A DNA stretch of 64,000 bases from DASVNK01 sp964478815 (lineage in GTDB: Bacteria; Verrucomicrobiota; Verrucomicrobiia; Limisphaerales; SXQI01): the NCBI GenBank assembly GCA_964478815.1, contig CAYZKY010000006.1, positions 17,624 to 81,623 on the forward strand, read 5' to 3'. Shown here piece by piece: positions 9,194-18,847 of the stretch. The notes beneath the pieces were generated by a model. The model was not told the DNA's origin, did no database searches, and saw nothing but the letters and a program-made list of their open reading frames with translations. Position 1 is the stretch's first letter. Each line of letters starts with the position of its first letter. Made by a program: the position numbers and the translations under genes.

Positions 9194-10525
9194 GTGAATT
9201 CGGAGTACGCCCGGTATCCCCTCCTGGCCGCCCTCCTCGAGCGCCGCTCCCGCCGCTTCTGCCGCGGCATGCGCCTCGAGCATGGCCCGCTTGCCTTTCA
9301 GAGCCAGAAACCTCCCCAGCCGCTCACTCCCGCCGAGGAGCATCTGCTGGCCTTCGCGGCGTGCGGCATTACCGGCCCCGTGGTCGCCGATCTCGAATTT
9401 GCCCCGAAACGCGGCGGCAACATCATGGCCGGTTTGATCGGCCGCACCATCTCCAGCGGCGACGGCATCCAGACGGTCAGCCTGGCGGTCGTCAACGATT
9501 CCGGCGCGTTCTTCTACCGGCGGCCCCAGGACCTCCCGCCGGGCCTGGTGGCCGAGGTGGCGGCGCTGGGGCAGTCCGGCCGGCTGGCGGAAGCCGCCCA
9601 GGCGCTCCGGATTCAGATTGGCGATCGTCGTGTCGCCCCCTCTTCCGAACCGATCTTCAATATCAACGTCAACCGCTGGAGCATGCACCAGCCCGGCACC
9701 TCGTACTTCCTCCCCGTCAACGAGTTAACCTTCCTCTACATCAACGGCCTCCTCGAAATTCTCAATGAAGACACCGGGGTGTTCATCCTCGACGAGCGGG
9801 CCAGTTTCCGCCCGGCGGGTCTTGGCCGCTTCGCGAAAAGCAAGGGAGGGCACCTAGAGGACGACCTCCGCCTCGGCCGGGTCGCTACCATCGCGCTGGT
9901 CGAACGGCTCGTCACCGAGTTCGTCACGGCGGAGCAGGGGATGATGCTCCAAAATTTGGCGCTCATGACGCAAGCGCTTGGCCTGGGCGGATTTCCGAAC
10001 TTCGCCAACCACGATTTCGCCTGGCTGCAGGCCCTCGAATTTCGCCTCCACCAATACCCCGCTTCACGCTACCTCGGGGTGCGGGGGCTGGCCGCCTTTG
10101 CTCTGAAGTTGCTCGGCCGGGACATTCCCGTTCCATGCCCCATCGGTCTGGAACGCGACGGCCAGGTCCTGCTCCGCACCTACGCGCCTCCGTATTTCAA
10201 GGATATGCGCTCCGCCGTGGAGGCCGTGGTCGCCTCCAAGACCGGCCCGAACGGCGCCTTCCGCCGGGCGGATGGCTCCTTCCCCTGGAAGGACCCCAAG
10301 GTCGCGTCCCAGGTCAGCCCGGTCAGCGACCGGGCCATCGCCGCCACCACCGCTTATTGCGAGTACGTCTGGCAACGCTACGGCCGGTTCCCTGCCCTCA
10401 TGCCCCCCCTCCGCACCGTCCTTGGCTTCCAGGCCGGCCACCTCGACCCCGATTTCTACCGTCAGCACTACCCCCCCTCGATTTTAACCAAAACCCAGGA
10501 AGCCGATTTCGCCTCCCTGCCGTGA
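9194..10525 (+). CDS. Nitroreductase-like protein of unknown function
   Basis: A 443-residue soluble protein without a signal peptide. Two stretches recall FMN-dependent nitroreductases: LLERRSRRF near the N-terminus (the flavin-binding RRS.R motif) and MLQNLALMTQALGLGGFP (the conserved helix QNLLLAAxxLGLG). Between them lie about 200 residues with no recognisable motif, and the C-terminus (about 330-443) is also unassigned. It could be a divergent SagB-like or other nitroreductase-fold oxidoreductase; I cannot name a substrate. It diverges from the hybrid kinase gene across 150 bp that could hold both promoters. Confidence 0.6.
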   Translation: MNSEYARYPLLAALLERRSRRFCRGMRLEHGPLAFQSQKPPQPLTPAEEHLLAFAACGITGPVVADLEFAPKRGGNIMAGLIGRTISSGDGIQTVSLAVVNDSGAFFYRRPQDLPPGLVAEVAALGQSGRLAEAAQALRIQIGDRRVAPSSEPIFNINVNRWSMHQPGTSYFLPVNELTFLYINGLLEILNEDTGVFILDERASFRPAGLGRFAKSKGGHLEDDLRLGRVATIALVERLVTEFVTAEQGMMLQNLALMTQALGLGGFPNFANHDFAWLQALEFRLHQYPASRYLGVRGLAAFALKLLGRDIPVPCPIGLERDGQVLLRTYAPPYFKDMRSAVEAVVASKTGPNGAFRRADGSFPWKDPKVASQVSPVSDRAIAATTAYCEYVWQRYGRFPALMPPLRTVLGFQAGHLDPDFYRQHYPPSILTKTQEADFASLP

Positions 10526-10817
10526 GACCGACGGTTCGATACAAATGCGCGAAAGGTTATCTAAAGAAACTTTAAAAGCACTTTTTGATTGACCATGCCT
10601 CGCCCCGGAACGGTTCCACCCCGTTCCACAGATTTCACGCCAAATCCCCCGTAATTCCACACATTCCACATATTCCACGTCCCTCCTTCCACCCCAACTC
10701 CGCCCGTTCGAGACCCCAAAAGCCCCGTAATGCCCCTTCTTGCCCTCAGATTCATTCGGACTCACGAACCCGGGTTGCTTCCGACGTGCGAAGGGTTACG
10801 TTACCGGTTTTTGTAGT
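10526..10817. other. Intergenic region upstream of prfC with short tandem repeat
   Basis: No gene is supportable in these 292 bp. The stretch contains three copies of ATTCCAC at exact 9-bp period (from 10654, 10663 and 10672) and a 21-base string at 10718-10738. The latter reappears in reverse orientation at 30852-30871 with a single-base difference. A promoter for prfC must lie here or further upstream, but none stands out. Confidence 0.5.
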
Positions 10818-12425
10818 GTGAGTATTCAAGCCGAAATCGCGAAACGGAGGACCTTTGCCATCATCTCGCACCCGGACGCCGGGAAGACGACGATGACGGA
10901 GAAGCTGCTGCTGTACGGAGGGGCCGTGCAGCTCGCGGGGTCAGTTACCGCCCGCAAGAACCAGCGGGCCTCGACCTCCGACTGGATGGAGCTGGAGCGG
11001 AAGCGGGGCATCTCGATCAGCTCGACCGTGCTCCAGTTCGAATACGGCGGGTTCCATATCAACTTGCTCGACACCCCCGGCCACAAGGACTTTTCGGAGG
11101 ACACCTACCGCGTCCTCACGGCGGTCGATGCGGTCATCATGATCATCGATGCCGGCAAGGGCATCGAGGCCCAGACGCGCAAGCTCTTCGAGGTGTGCCG
11201 GCAACGGCAGATCCCGATCTTCACCTTCATGAACAAATGCGACCGGCCGACGCGCGAGCCGCTCGCCTTGCTCGACGAGATTGAGCGGGTGCTGCAAATC
11301 AAGGTGTTCCCGGTCAACTGGCCCATCGGCAATGGGATCGATTTCAAGGGGGTCTACGACCGGATGCGCAAAGAGGTGCATCTCTTCGAGCGGACGGTCG
11401 GTGGGGCCTACCGGGCGCCGGTCTCAATCGGGGGGTTGTCCGATCCGGTTATCCGCGAGCGGATGGACGAGGCCACCTACCACAAGATTTCCGAAGAGCT
11501 GGCCATGCTCGATCTGGCCGGGGAACAGTTCGACCCCGCCGAAGTGCTGGCGGGGAATACCACGCCGGTCTTCTTCGGCAGCGCGATGAACAACTTCGGC
11601 GTCCAGCTCATCCTCGATGGCTTTCTCGCGCATTCGCCGGAACCGCGCCCGCGGCGAGTGGCCGGGGAATGGCTCGCGCCCGAGCATCCGGTTTTTTCCG
11701 GCTTTATCTTCAAGATTCAGGCCAACATGGACCCCCGGCATCGCGACCGCATCGCCTTCGTGCGCGTCTGCACCGGCAAGTTCGAGCGCGATATGACCGT
11801 GGTGCATAATCGCACCGGCAAAAAGATCCGGCTCTCGAACTCGCACAAGCTGTTTGCGCAGGAGCGCGAAACCATCGATGAAGCGTACCCCGGCGACATC
11901 GTCGGCCTGGTCGGCCTCGCGGATTTCGGCATTGGCGACACGCTCACGACCGATCCGGGGATTGTTTACAACGAGATCCCACGCTTCACGCCGGAGACCT
12001 TTGCCTTCCTGCACAATCCGAACACGGCCAAGTACAAACAATTCCGGCAGGGGCTCGAACAGCTCTTGCAGGAGGGCGTGATCCAGATTCTCACGCTGAA
12101 GGATTCGGCGGTGAAAACGCCGCTGCTGGCCGCCGTCGGCCCGCTGCAATTCGAGGTCGTGCAGTACCGGCTCGAAACCGAGTACGGGGCCGAGTCCCGC
12201 CTGGAGCAGAGTGCCTGGACGGTGATCCGCTGGCTGCCGTCGGACATGAAGGAGGAAGACCTCGAACGCCTTTCCCTGCCCACCGGCGCGCGCATCGCCT
12301 TCGATAATCAAAACAAACCGGTCGTCCTCTTCACCACCGAATGGTCCGCCAATTACTTCGTCGAAACCAACCGCGGCATCACCATCTCCAGCCTCCCGCC
12401 GGAATGGCTGGCTAAGGCCGCATAG
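10818..12425 (+). CDS. prfC: Peptide chain release factor 3
   Basis: A translational GTPase that recycles RF1/RF2 from the ribosome after termination. From the GTG at 10818 the protein is 535 residues, close to the E. coli enzyme (529). The start is chosen because family members begin about ten residues before RRTFAIISHPDAGKTT, which here contains the P-loop. Further GTPase motifs are DTPGHKDFSEDTYR (G3) and NKCDRP (G4). The long C-terminal RF3 domain ends near PPEWLAKAA. The upstream frame is open to 10740 but that extension looks non-coding. The gene stands alone and converges on the FG-GAP gene 40 bp downstream, with no hairpin terminator visible between them. Confidence 0.95.
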   Translation: MSIQAEIAKRRTFAIISHPDAGKTTMTEKLLLYGGAVQLAGSVTARKNQRASTSDWMELERKRGISISSTVLQFEYGGFHINLLDTPGHKDFSEDTYRVLTAVDAVIMIIDAGKGIEAQTRKLFEVCRQRQIPIFTFMNKCDRPTREPLALLDEIERVLQIKVFPVNWPIGNGIDFKGVYDRMRKEVHLFERTVGGAYRAPVSIGGLSDPVIRERMDEATYHKISEELAMLDLAGEQFDPAEVLAGNTTPVFFGSAMNNFGVQLILDGFLAHSPEPRPRRVAGEWLAPEHPVFSGFIFKIQANMDPRHRDRIAFVRVCTGKFERDMTVVHNRTGKKIRLSNSHKLFAQERETIDEAYPGDIVGLVGLADFGIGDTLTTDPGIVYNEIPRFTPETFAFLHNPNTAKYKQFRQGLEQLLQEGVIQILTLKDSAVKTPLLAAVGPLQFEVVQYRLETEYGAESRLEQSAWTVIRWLPSDMKEEDLERLSLPTGARIAFDNQNKPVVLFTTEWSANYFVETNRGITISSLPPEWLAKAA

Positions 12426-12465
12426 TTGCGACCGCCGAAGCTGGCAAACCGCTCGCTAGGGGAGG

Positions 12466-14736
12466 TTACTCGGCCAGGATCACCCGGCGCTGTGAATTCG
12501 TGAAGACCGTGGATCGGCCTCGGTAACGGAGTTCCGAGAGTTCGTTCGTTGGGGAAGCTGCTCCCGCGTAGATCCGGAGAGGGTGTTGAGCGCGGTAACC
12601 GTCTCCCGTGACCGGCAGCCAGGCCGCAGGGTGGGGCTCCTTGCCCTGCACCATGTGTCCGATCGCATCGGCCCTCTGAAGAATAAGTTCCCGGGCGGGG
12701 CGGATATCCAGGCGGTTCTCAAAGATTTGCAATGTCTGCCGCAGCCGGGGCCAGACCTCAAAGGTCGTGAGGATGAGGTCGAGCTTGCCATCGCCGGTGA
12801 CGTCGGCGGCGACGGCGCCGCGGGAGTCTTCGGTGAGTCCGACTCCGAACAAGTGGCCGATTTCGACGAAGTTAGTGCCGCCGAGATTGAGGTAGAGCCG
12901 GTTGCGCTCGTGGCCGCCGTAGGACTGCCCCTGGCCGCGCGTCCGGGCGAACTTGTTCTGAAAGTAACGGTTCATGAGCGGGTTCTCCTGCGAATCGCCG
13001 ATGTAGATATCGTGCAGCCAGAACTCGGTCTCGTAGTCCTGCACGGAACTCCGGCTCTCGTGACCATTCGTCATGTAAAGGTCCGGAAAGCCGTCGTTGT
13101 CGAGGTCTGCGGCGGCGGCGGACCAAGCCCACCCCGCGCGTTGGATGGCGGGGTTGGAAGGGGAGGGGAGGAAGCCGCCCTGCGGCGCGCCGAGCCAGAG
13201 CCGGTTGCCGAAGGTCATCCGGGCGCGCATGCCCGCGTCCCGCTGCGGATAGGGCCGCAGCAACCGCTGGTGGTTCAATCGATCCGCCACGGGGGAGTTC
13301 ATGCCGATCATGAGCAGGTCGATCCGGCCGTCGCGGTTGAAATCGGCGAAGCTGTGCGACATCCCGAAGCCGAATGGCTCCGGCAGCCACCGGTCGGTCA
13401 CCTCGGCAAACTTTCCCTGGCCGTCGTTCCGCCAGAGGTCGATCCCGCGAAAGTCGCTGACGACGAGCAGATCGAGGTGGCCGTCGCCATCCAGGTCGGC
13501 GAGCGAGGCGCTATAGGCGCGCCGGTGCCGCTTCGCCGCGAGGCCGCTGGCCACGGTGATGTCCGCGAACTGGCCCTGCCCATCGTTCCGCAAGAGGAAG
13601 GAAGGATGGCTGTCGTTCGCATCGAAATAGGGGGCCGGCATCTGGCCGTTTTCATACGGCACCCGATATTGGCCAAGGAAGAGGTCGAGATCGCCATCGC
13701 CATCGATATCGCCGGTGGTGATGGCCTGGGCGTAGCGCAGCCGGGGTTGGGCGGCCCAGACACGGCGCGGCGCGTGCGGAAATTGGCCATCCATCGTGCC
13801 AGTGTAGAGCAGCAATCCGTCGAAATTCGCACAGAGAAAGTCGAGCGCGCCATCTCCGGTGAAATCGCCGAGAATCGCGGTGAAGATCAGGCGCGGGTTC
13901 TCCGCGCATAAATCCGCCGCCGCCCAGCCGCCCGCCGCCGTGCGGCGATAGACGCGATTCTTCGCCGCGAGAATGATCTCCAGCGAGCCATCGCGATCCA
14001 GATCCTCGACGATCAACGGATCGATGAAGTACGAACCCTCGGGCGGCTGCACCTCCTCGTGCAGGACATTGACGAAGGGGATTTCCCCGGCACGGGTGCG
14101 TACTTGAAGTTTGGTGGCATCCACGGCGGCGATTTCCGGGACGGCGGCAGTGGTCCAGGTGATGGCTAGTTCGCCTTCGAGCACCGCGCGCATTTTCGAG
14201 CCGTCATTGGTCAAATGGGCGGCGAAATAGTATCCGCTGCCGGGCGGCCGGCTGTTCGAGGCGGGATCGAAACGAATATGCCGGAACTCGGTGGCTTCGA
14301 TCATCCAACCAGCGGCTTGCGTCCGGTCCAGCAACGCCGTCCAGGCGGCGCGGTCGAGGGCCTCGTTCCGGCCCGGTCCTTCGAGAATGCGAAGGCCGTG
14401 CGGAAGGTCTCGCGCCTTGTGCTCGACCACGCGCGTGACACGCCCTACCGGAAGTTTCCGGAGCACGCTCCATTTGTCGGGGGAGTCCTTCAGCGCGTTC
14501 CAGAATTGGTCCATCGCCTGGCCGTAGCGGGCGGCCGCAGCCTCCGGCCCCCAGTAATCCCGCGCGGCGGCCGCTTCTTGTTCATCGAGCAACGCCAGGC
14601 CGCGGGCGAGCAACGCTTCGGGCGAGGCGTTGGCGGCCGGGCCGGAATCACTCTCCCGCGGGCGGAGGTAGAGCAGCACGGCCAGCGCGATGCCGGCGGC
14701 CAGAGCGATTCGACCGATTCTCAATCGGGCGGACAT
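12466..14736 (-). CDS. FG-GAP/VCBS repeat secreted protein
   Basis: From ATG at 14736 the product is 756 residues; an in-frame TTG at 14763 is less likely. An N-terminal hydrophobic segment (RIALAAGIALAVLLYL) anchors or exports it. About 240 residues of unassigned sequence precede a beta-propeller-type region with at least seven calcium-binding FG-GAP motifs, including DIDGDGDLDLFLG, DLDGDGHLDLLVV, DFNRDGRIDLLMI, DLDNDGFPDLYMT and DVTGDGKLDLILT. The tail resembles the ASPIC/UnbV-type ending seen in related Verrucomicrobiota and Planctomycetota proteins. The likely role is an extracellular or periplasmic binding scaffold; the ligand is unknown. It diverges from the moxR operon. Confidence 0.82.
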   Translation of the reverse strand: MSARLRIGRIALAAGIALAVLLYLRPRESDSGPAANASPEALLARGLALLDEQEAAAARDYWGPEAAAARYGQAMDQFWNALKDSPDKWSVLRKLPVGRVTRVVEHKARDLPHGLRILEGPGRNEALDRAAWTALLDRTQAAGWMIEATEFRHIRFDPASNSRPPGSGYYFAAHLTNDGSKMRAVLEGELAITWTTAAVPEIAAVDATKLQVRTRAGEIPFVNVLHEEVQPPEGSYFIDPLIVEDLDRDGSLEIILAAKNRVYRRTAAGGWAAADLCAENPRLIFTAILGDFTGDGALDFLCANFDGLLLYTGTMDGQFPHAPRRVWAAQPRLRYAQAITTGDIDGDGDLDLFLGQYRVPYENGQMPAPYFDANDSHPSFLLRNDGQGQFADITVASGLAAKRHRRAYSASLADLDGDGHLDLLVVSDFRGIDLWRNDGQGKFAEVTDRWLPEPFGFGMSHSFADFNRDGRIDLLMIGMNSPVADRLNHQRLLRPYPQRDAGMRARMTFGNRLWLGAPQGGFLPSPSNPAIQRAGWAWSAAAADLDNDGFPDLYMTNGHESRSSVQDYETEFWLHDIYIGDSQENPLMNRYFQNKFARTRGQGQSYGGHERNRLYLNLGGTNFVEIGHLFGVGLTEDSRGAVAADVTGDGKLDLILTTFEVWPRLRQTLQIFENRLDIRPARELILQRADAIGHMVQGKEPHPAAWLPVTGDGYRAQHPLRIYAGAASPTNELSELRYRGRSTVFTNSQRRVILAE

Positions 14737-14893
14737 GTGGGCTGGGCGATGTGTTAGCCGCAATGGCCGGATTCATCAAGCCGCCGCGCCGGAATCTTGC
14801 GGACACGCATTCGGGCCGCTTCGAGCCCATTCCGCCGATTTGGGACACGCGTGATTGATTTACCGGGCGCAGCCGGTAGTTTAGCCGCGTTTT

Positions 14894-15936
14894 ATGCCAG
14901 AAAAAGCGCCCCAGCAGGCCAGCCAAACCGCCGCTCAGTCCGGCGATGTCGCCGCCATTACGCAGCTCCGCGAACTGTATGAGGCCATTTGCCAGGAGAT
15001 GGGCAAAGTGATCATCGGCCAGAGCGATGTCATCGAGCAGCTCCTGATCTGCATCCTGTCGCGCGGCCACGCGCTGCTCATGGGGGTGCCCGGCCTGGCC
15101 AAGACCACGATCGTCAATTCGCTGGCCCAAGTGATGTCGCTCGAGTTCAACCGCATTCAGTTCACGCCCGACTTGATGCCCTCGGATATCACCGGGACGG
15201 ACATCCTGCAGGAGACCGACCAGCCGGGCCGCCGCGCCTTCGTGTTCATCAAGGCCCGGTCTTCGCGAACGTCGTGCTCGCGGACGAGATCAACCGCACC
15301 CCGCCCAAAACCCAAAGCGCCTTGCTCGAAGCGATGCAGGAACATCGGGTGACGGTGGCGGGCCGGGTCTTTCCGCTGCCCTCGCCGTTCTTCGTGCTGG
15401 CCACCCAGAATCCCATCGAGCAGGAGGGCACCTATTCGCTGCCCGAAGCGCAGCTCGACCGGTTCATGTTCTTCATTCATGTGAATTACCCCACGCTGGA
15501 GGAAGAACGCCGCATCGCCCGCGAGACGACCGGGGCGCCGCCACCCAAGCTCCGAAAACTGGTGAGCGGCGAGGAAGTCCTCCGCTTCCAGGATATTGTC
15601 CAGCGCGTGCCGGTGCCCGACCACATTTACGACGCGGCGGTGGAGATGGTGCGGCGGTCGCGTCCGAAGTCGGCGGAGGCCTCCGAATCGGTGAAGAAGT
15701 GGGTAACGTGGGGCGCGGGCCCGCGGGCGGTGCAATATCTGATCCGCGGCGCCAAGGCGCATGCGGTGCTGCACGGGAGCTTCCTGGTCCGGATTGAAGA
15801 TCTCGAAGCCGTCGCCCAGCCCGTTCTGACTCACCGGATTTTGACCAATTTCCAGGCGCAGGCCGAGGGCGTCGGCAGCCCGGATATTATCGAGCGGCTC
15901 GTGGCGGATTCTCGCGGAGGTGCGGCTCGTGGCTGA
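14894..15936 (+). CDS. MoxR-family AAA+ ATPase, interrupted by a one-base frameshift
   Basis: Two overlapping frames together make a typical MoxR chaperone ATPase. The first, from 14894, carries Walker A GVPGLAKTT and DLMPSDITGTDIL, then derails after AFVFIK. The second carries VFANVVLADEINR (Walker B), TPPKTQSALLEAMQEHRVTV (sensor region), LATQNPIEQEGTYSLPEAQL and the C-terminal lid, ending at 15936. The join is at 15251-15256, where AAGGCCCGG is read and AAGGGCCCGG is expected. Restoring one G gives 1044 nt (347 codons plus stop), the normal family length. A sequencing or assembly error is the simplest explanation. MoxR proteins remodel partner VWA proteins, which are encoded directly downstream. 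Confidence 0.88.
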
Positions 15937-16840
15937 TCCCAGACCAGGCACCGCGCTGCTCGATCCCGCCGTGTTGACCCGCCTGATGGGGCAACCGCTC
16001 CTGACCCGGCTGCCGATGGAGGGCACCGTGTCCGGCCAGCACCGGAGCCCGCATCGCGGGTCGAGCGTCGAGTTCGCCGAGTATCGCAACTACGTGCCGG
16101 GCGACGATTTGCGCCGGTTGGACTGGCGGGTGTTCGCACGGTCGGATCGCTTCTACATGAAGGAGTTCGAGGCCGAGACGAATCTGCGATGTTATCTGGT
16201 GATCGATGGCAGCGGTTCCATGGGATTTCAGATGCGCCACGGCCGGAAAATCGATTTCGCCAAACGCCTTGCCGCTACCCTGACTTATCTGGTGATTCAT
16301 CAGGGCGACGCCGCCGGGTTGATTTGTTCCGGCGAAAAAGTCTCGATGGAAATCCCGCCGAAACGGACCCCGGCCCATGTGCAACTCATTCTCGAGCATC
16401 TCGATAAAGTCGAGCCGGCTGGGGAGACCGGGCTAATCGCGGCGCTGCACGAACTCGCCGAGAAGGCCCGCCCCCGGGGCCTCGTCCTGATCTTCTCCGA
16501 TTGCTTTACCGACCTCGAACCTTTGCTGCAAGCCGTGCAGCATCTGCGCTTTCGCAAGCACGATGTGGCGTTGTTCCATCTGCTCGACGCGGCCGAACTA
16601 CAATTTGAGTTCGAGCGCCCCGTGCGGTTTGTGGATCTGGAAGGCGGGCGGGCGATCGTCACCGAGCCTAACCTGATTCGGCAGGAGTACCTGCGCCAGT
16701 TGAACGCCTTTCTCGACCGGTTGCGACAGGGATGCCGCGAGTTCAAGGCCGAGTACCGGCTCGTCCGCACCGATACCGATTACCAAAAAGCCCTGGCCGA
16801 TTTCCTGACCGAACGGGCGCAGTTCGCCAGCGCCGCGTAG
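15920..16840 (+). CDS. DUF58 domain-containing protein (VWA-like)
   Basis: A 306-residue cytoplasmic protein with the DUF58 hallmark YVPGDDLRRLDWRVFARSD, followed by a degenerate von Willebrand A fold with the metal-ion-dependent adhesion motif DGSGSMGF. DUF58 proteins are encoded next to MoxR ATPases and are presumed clients or adaptors in assembly of membrane or envelope complexes. GTG at 15920 or GTG at 15929 can serve as start. Both overlap the end of moxR, so translation is probably coupled. The next gene begins 3 bp after its stop. Confidence 0.88.
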   Translation: MRLVADPRPGTALLDPAVLTRLMGQPLLTRLPMEGTVSGQHRSPHRGSSVEFAEYRNYVPGDDLRRLDWRVFARSDRFYMKEFEAETNLRCYLVIDGSGSMGFQMRHGRKIDFAKRLAATLTYLVIHQGDAAGLICSGEKVSMEIPPKRTPAHVQLILEHLDKVEPAGETGLIAALHELAEKARPRGLVLIFSDCFTDLEPLLQAVQHLRFRKHDVALFHLLDAAELQFEFERPVRFVDLEGGRAIVTEPNLIRQEYLRQLNAFLDRLRQGCREFKAEYRLVRTDTDYQKALADFLTERAQFASAA

Positions 16841-16843
16841 TCT

Positions 16844-18847
16844 GTGACGTTTCTCCAGCCATACATTCTTTGGGGCCTGCCCCTGCTGCTCATCCCGGTG
16901 ATCATTCATTTGATCAACCGGATGCGCCATCGGCCGCAGCCGTGGGCGGCGATGCGCTTCGTCATGTCCGCGACCCAAAGCTCGATCAGCCAGGCCAAGC
17001 TGCGCCAATTCCTGATCCTGCTCTTTCGCGTTCTGGCCGTGCTGGCGCTAATTCTTTTCCTCGGCCGCCCCTTGGCCGGGGGGTGGCTCGGCTGGGCGCT
17101 GGCTCCCGCTCCGGACGCCATTCTCCTGGTGCTCGACCGCTCGGCCAGCATGGAGACCGGCATCGCGGCGGTCGCCAAGTCCCGGCGCGAACAGGCGCTG
17201 GCGCTGTGGGGCGAAGCGCTGCGCCAATTCCCGCCCTCGACGCGCCTGGTGCTGGTGGAGAGCGCCGGGAAGCAGCCGCAAGTGCTGCCGGGAGCCTCGA
17301 CCCTGGCGCTGCCCCAGTTCTCGGGGCCGACCGATACGGCTGCCGATCTTCCGGGGCTGCTGCTGCGCGCGTTCGACTATCTCCTCGACTCGAAGACCGG
17401 CGCCGCCGAAGTCTGGATCGCGTCCGATCTGCAGGCCAGCAACTGGCTGGCCGACGATCCGCGTTGGGAGACCATCGTCACCCGGTTCGCTTCGCTCCCG
17501 CAGAAAGTGCGTTTTCGGATGGTCTCCTTTGAATCGGGCAGCGGCGAGAATACGTCGCTCACGCTCGTGGAGGCGGCTCCGCAAGCGCGCGGCGGCACGA
17601 GCGAACTCGCCGCCACGCTCGATCTTCAACGCAATTATCTGACCAATGAACCGGCGGTGCTCGAAGCATCGCTCAATGGCACGAAAAGCCAGTTGAAGCT
17701 CGATCTCGCGGAACGCTCTTTCCGGGCGCGGCTGGCGCTGCCTCTGGCTGCGAACCAGACGAATGGCTGGGGCAGCTTTATCTTGCCGGCCGACGCCAAT
17801 GCCCGCGATAACGTGGCGTTCTTTGTCTTCGAGCCGGAAAAACCGGCCCATGCCTTGGTGGTCGCCACCGAAAACCGAGGCCTTCTGCCGCTCACGCTGG
17901 CCGCCGCCGATTTTTCGGGCACGGACCTCCAGCCGGCGCGGGTGGTGGCTCCCGAACAGTTGGCCCGCGAAGACCTGGCTTCGGTCAGTCTCATCGTCTG
18001 GACCGCCGATCTGCCGCAAGAGCCAAGCCAGCAGCTCACCACCTTTATCGAATCGGGCGGCATCGTGCTTTGCTTCCCTTCGCTGCCCCGCCCGGGCGCG
18101 GCGATGGCGGGGCTTGCCTGGGGCCAACCCGTGCAGGCATTGGCCTCCGATCCCATGCGCGTCGCCAAATGGAATGAGGTGGATGGCCCGTTCGCCCGCA
18201 CGGAGGAGGGGCTCGCGATTCCGCTGCCACAGCTCGAGATTGCCCAGAGGGCGCCCATTTCTGGTGGAGGCACCGTCCTCGCTTCGTTTACCGATGGCGC
18301 GCCGTTTCTGGTCCGAAAGTCGGCGGGGAAAGGTTCGGTTTATTTTTGTGCGACAGCTCCGCAGGAGGCGTGGTCGGATCTCGGCAGCGGTCCGGTGCTC
18401 GTCCCGCTCGTGCAGCGGCTCCACCGCGCCGGGGCTCGCCGCTTGAATGCCGCCCGCGTCTTCGAATGCGGCCAGGCCGAGCTGGGCGCCGATACGCGCC
18501 AGTGGACGGCAGTGGACACCGCCGAGCCGAAGGACCCGCGATTTCAGGCCGGGGTCTATCGCTTCAACAACCGGCTCATGGCGGTCAACCGCCCCGCCGC
18601 CGAAGATGCGCCGGAAATGGTGACCGCCGAGGCAGCGGCCCGCTTGTTCGGCTCGCTGCCGTTCCAACTCCTGCAGGATCAAGGCCGCGCGAATGATCGT
18701 TTGCAGGGGGAGGTCTGGCGGTTTTTCCTGTTCATGATGCTTCTTTTCCTGCTGGTCGAAGGACTGCTCATCCTGCCGGCGCGCGCCAGTTCGGCTCCTC
18801 CGCCTCGCCGGCCGGGCCCGGGTGACTTGATCGACAAACCCGCATGA
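16844..18847 (+). CDS. BatA-type membrane protein with VWA domain
   Basis: A 667-residue protein starting at GTG 16844. It opens with the double-transmembrane BatA N-terminus: FLQPYILWGLPLLLIPVIIH, then HRPQPWAAMRF, then a second helix FRVLAVLALILFLG. A von Willebrand A domain with DRSAS (LLVLDRSASMETG) follows, then a long beta-rich region and a final C-terminal helix (FFLFMMLLFLLVEGLLIL). In the aerotolerance (Bat) type of operon such proteins work with MoxR and DUF58. The last four bases (ATGA) overlap the start of the next gene, showing tight coupling. Confidence 0.87.
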   Translation: MTFLQPYILWGLPLLLIPVIIHLINRMRHRPQPWAAMRFVMSATQSSISQAKLRQFLILLFRVLAVLALILFLGRPLAGGWLGWALAPAPDAILLVLDRSASMETGIAAVAKSRREQALALWGEALRQFPPSTRLVLVESAGKQPQVLPGASTLALPQFSGPTDTAADLPGLLLRAFDYLLDSKTGAAEVWIASDLQASNWLADDPRWETIVTRFASLPQKVRFRMVSFESGSGENTSLTLVEAAPQARGGTSELAATLDLQRNYLTNEPAVLEASLNGTKSQLKLDLAERSFRARLALPLAANQTNGWGSFILPADANARDNVAFFVFEPEKPAHALVVATENRGLLPLTLAAADFSGTDLQPARVVAPEQLAREDLASVSLIVWTADLPQEPSQQLTTFIESGGIVLCFPSLPRPGAAMAGLAWGQPVQALASDPMRVAKWNEVDGPFARTEEGLAIPLPQLEIAQRAPISGGGTVLASFTDGAPFLVRKSAGKGSVYFCATAPQEAWSDLGSGPVLVPLVQRLHRAGARRLNAARVFECGQAELGADTRQWTAVDTAEPKDPRFQAGVYRFNNRLMAVNRPAAEDAPEMVTAEAAARLFGSLPFQLLQDQGRANDRLQGEVWRFFLFMMLLFLLVEGLLILPARASSAPPPRRPGPGDLIDKPA

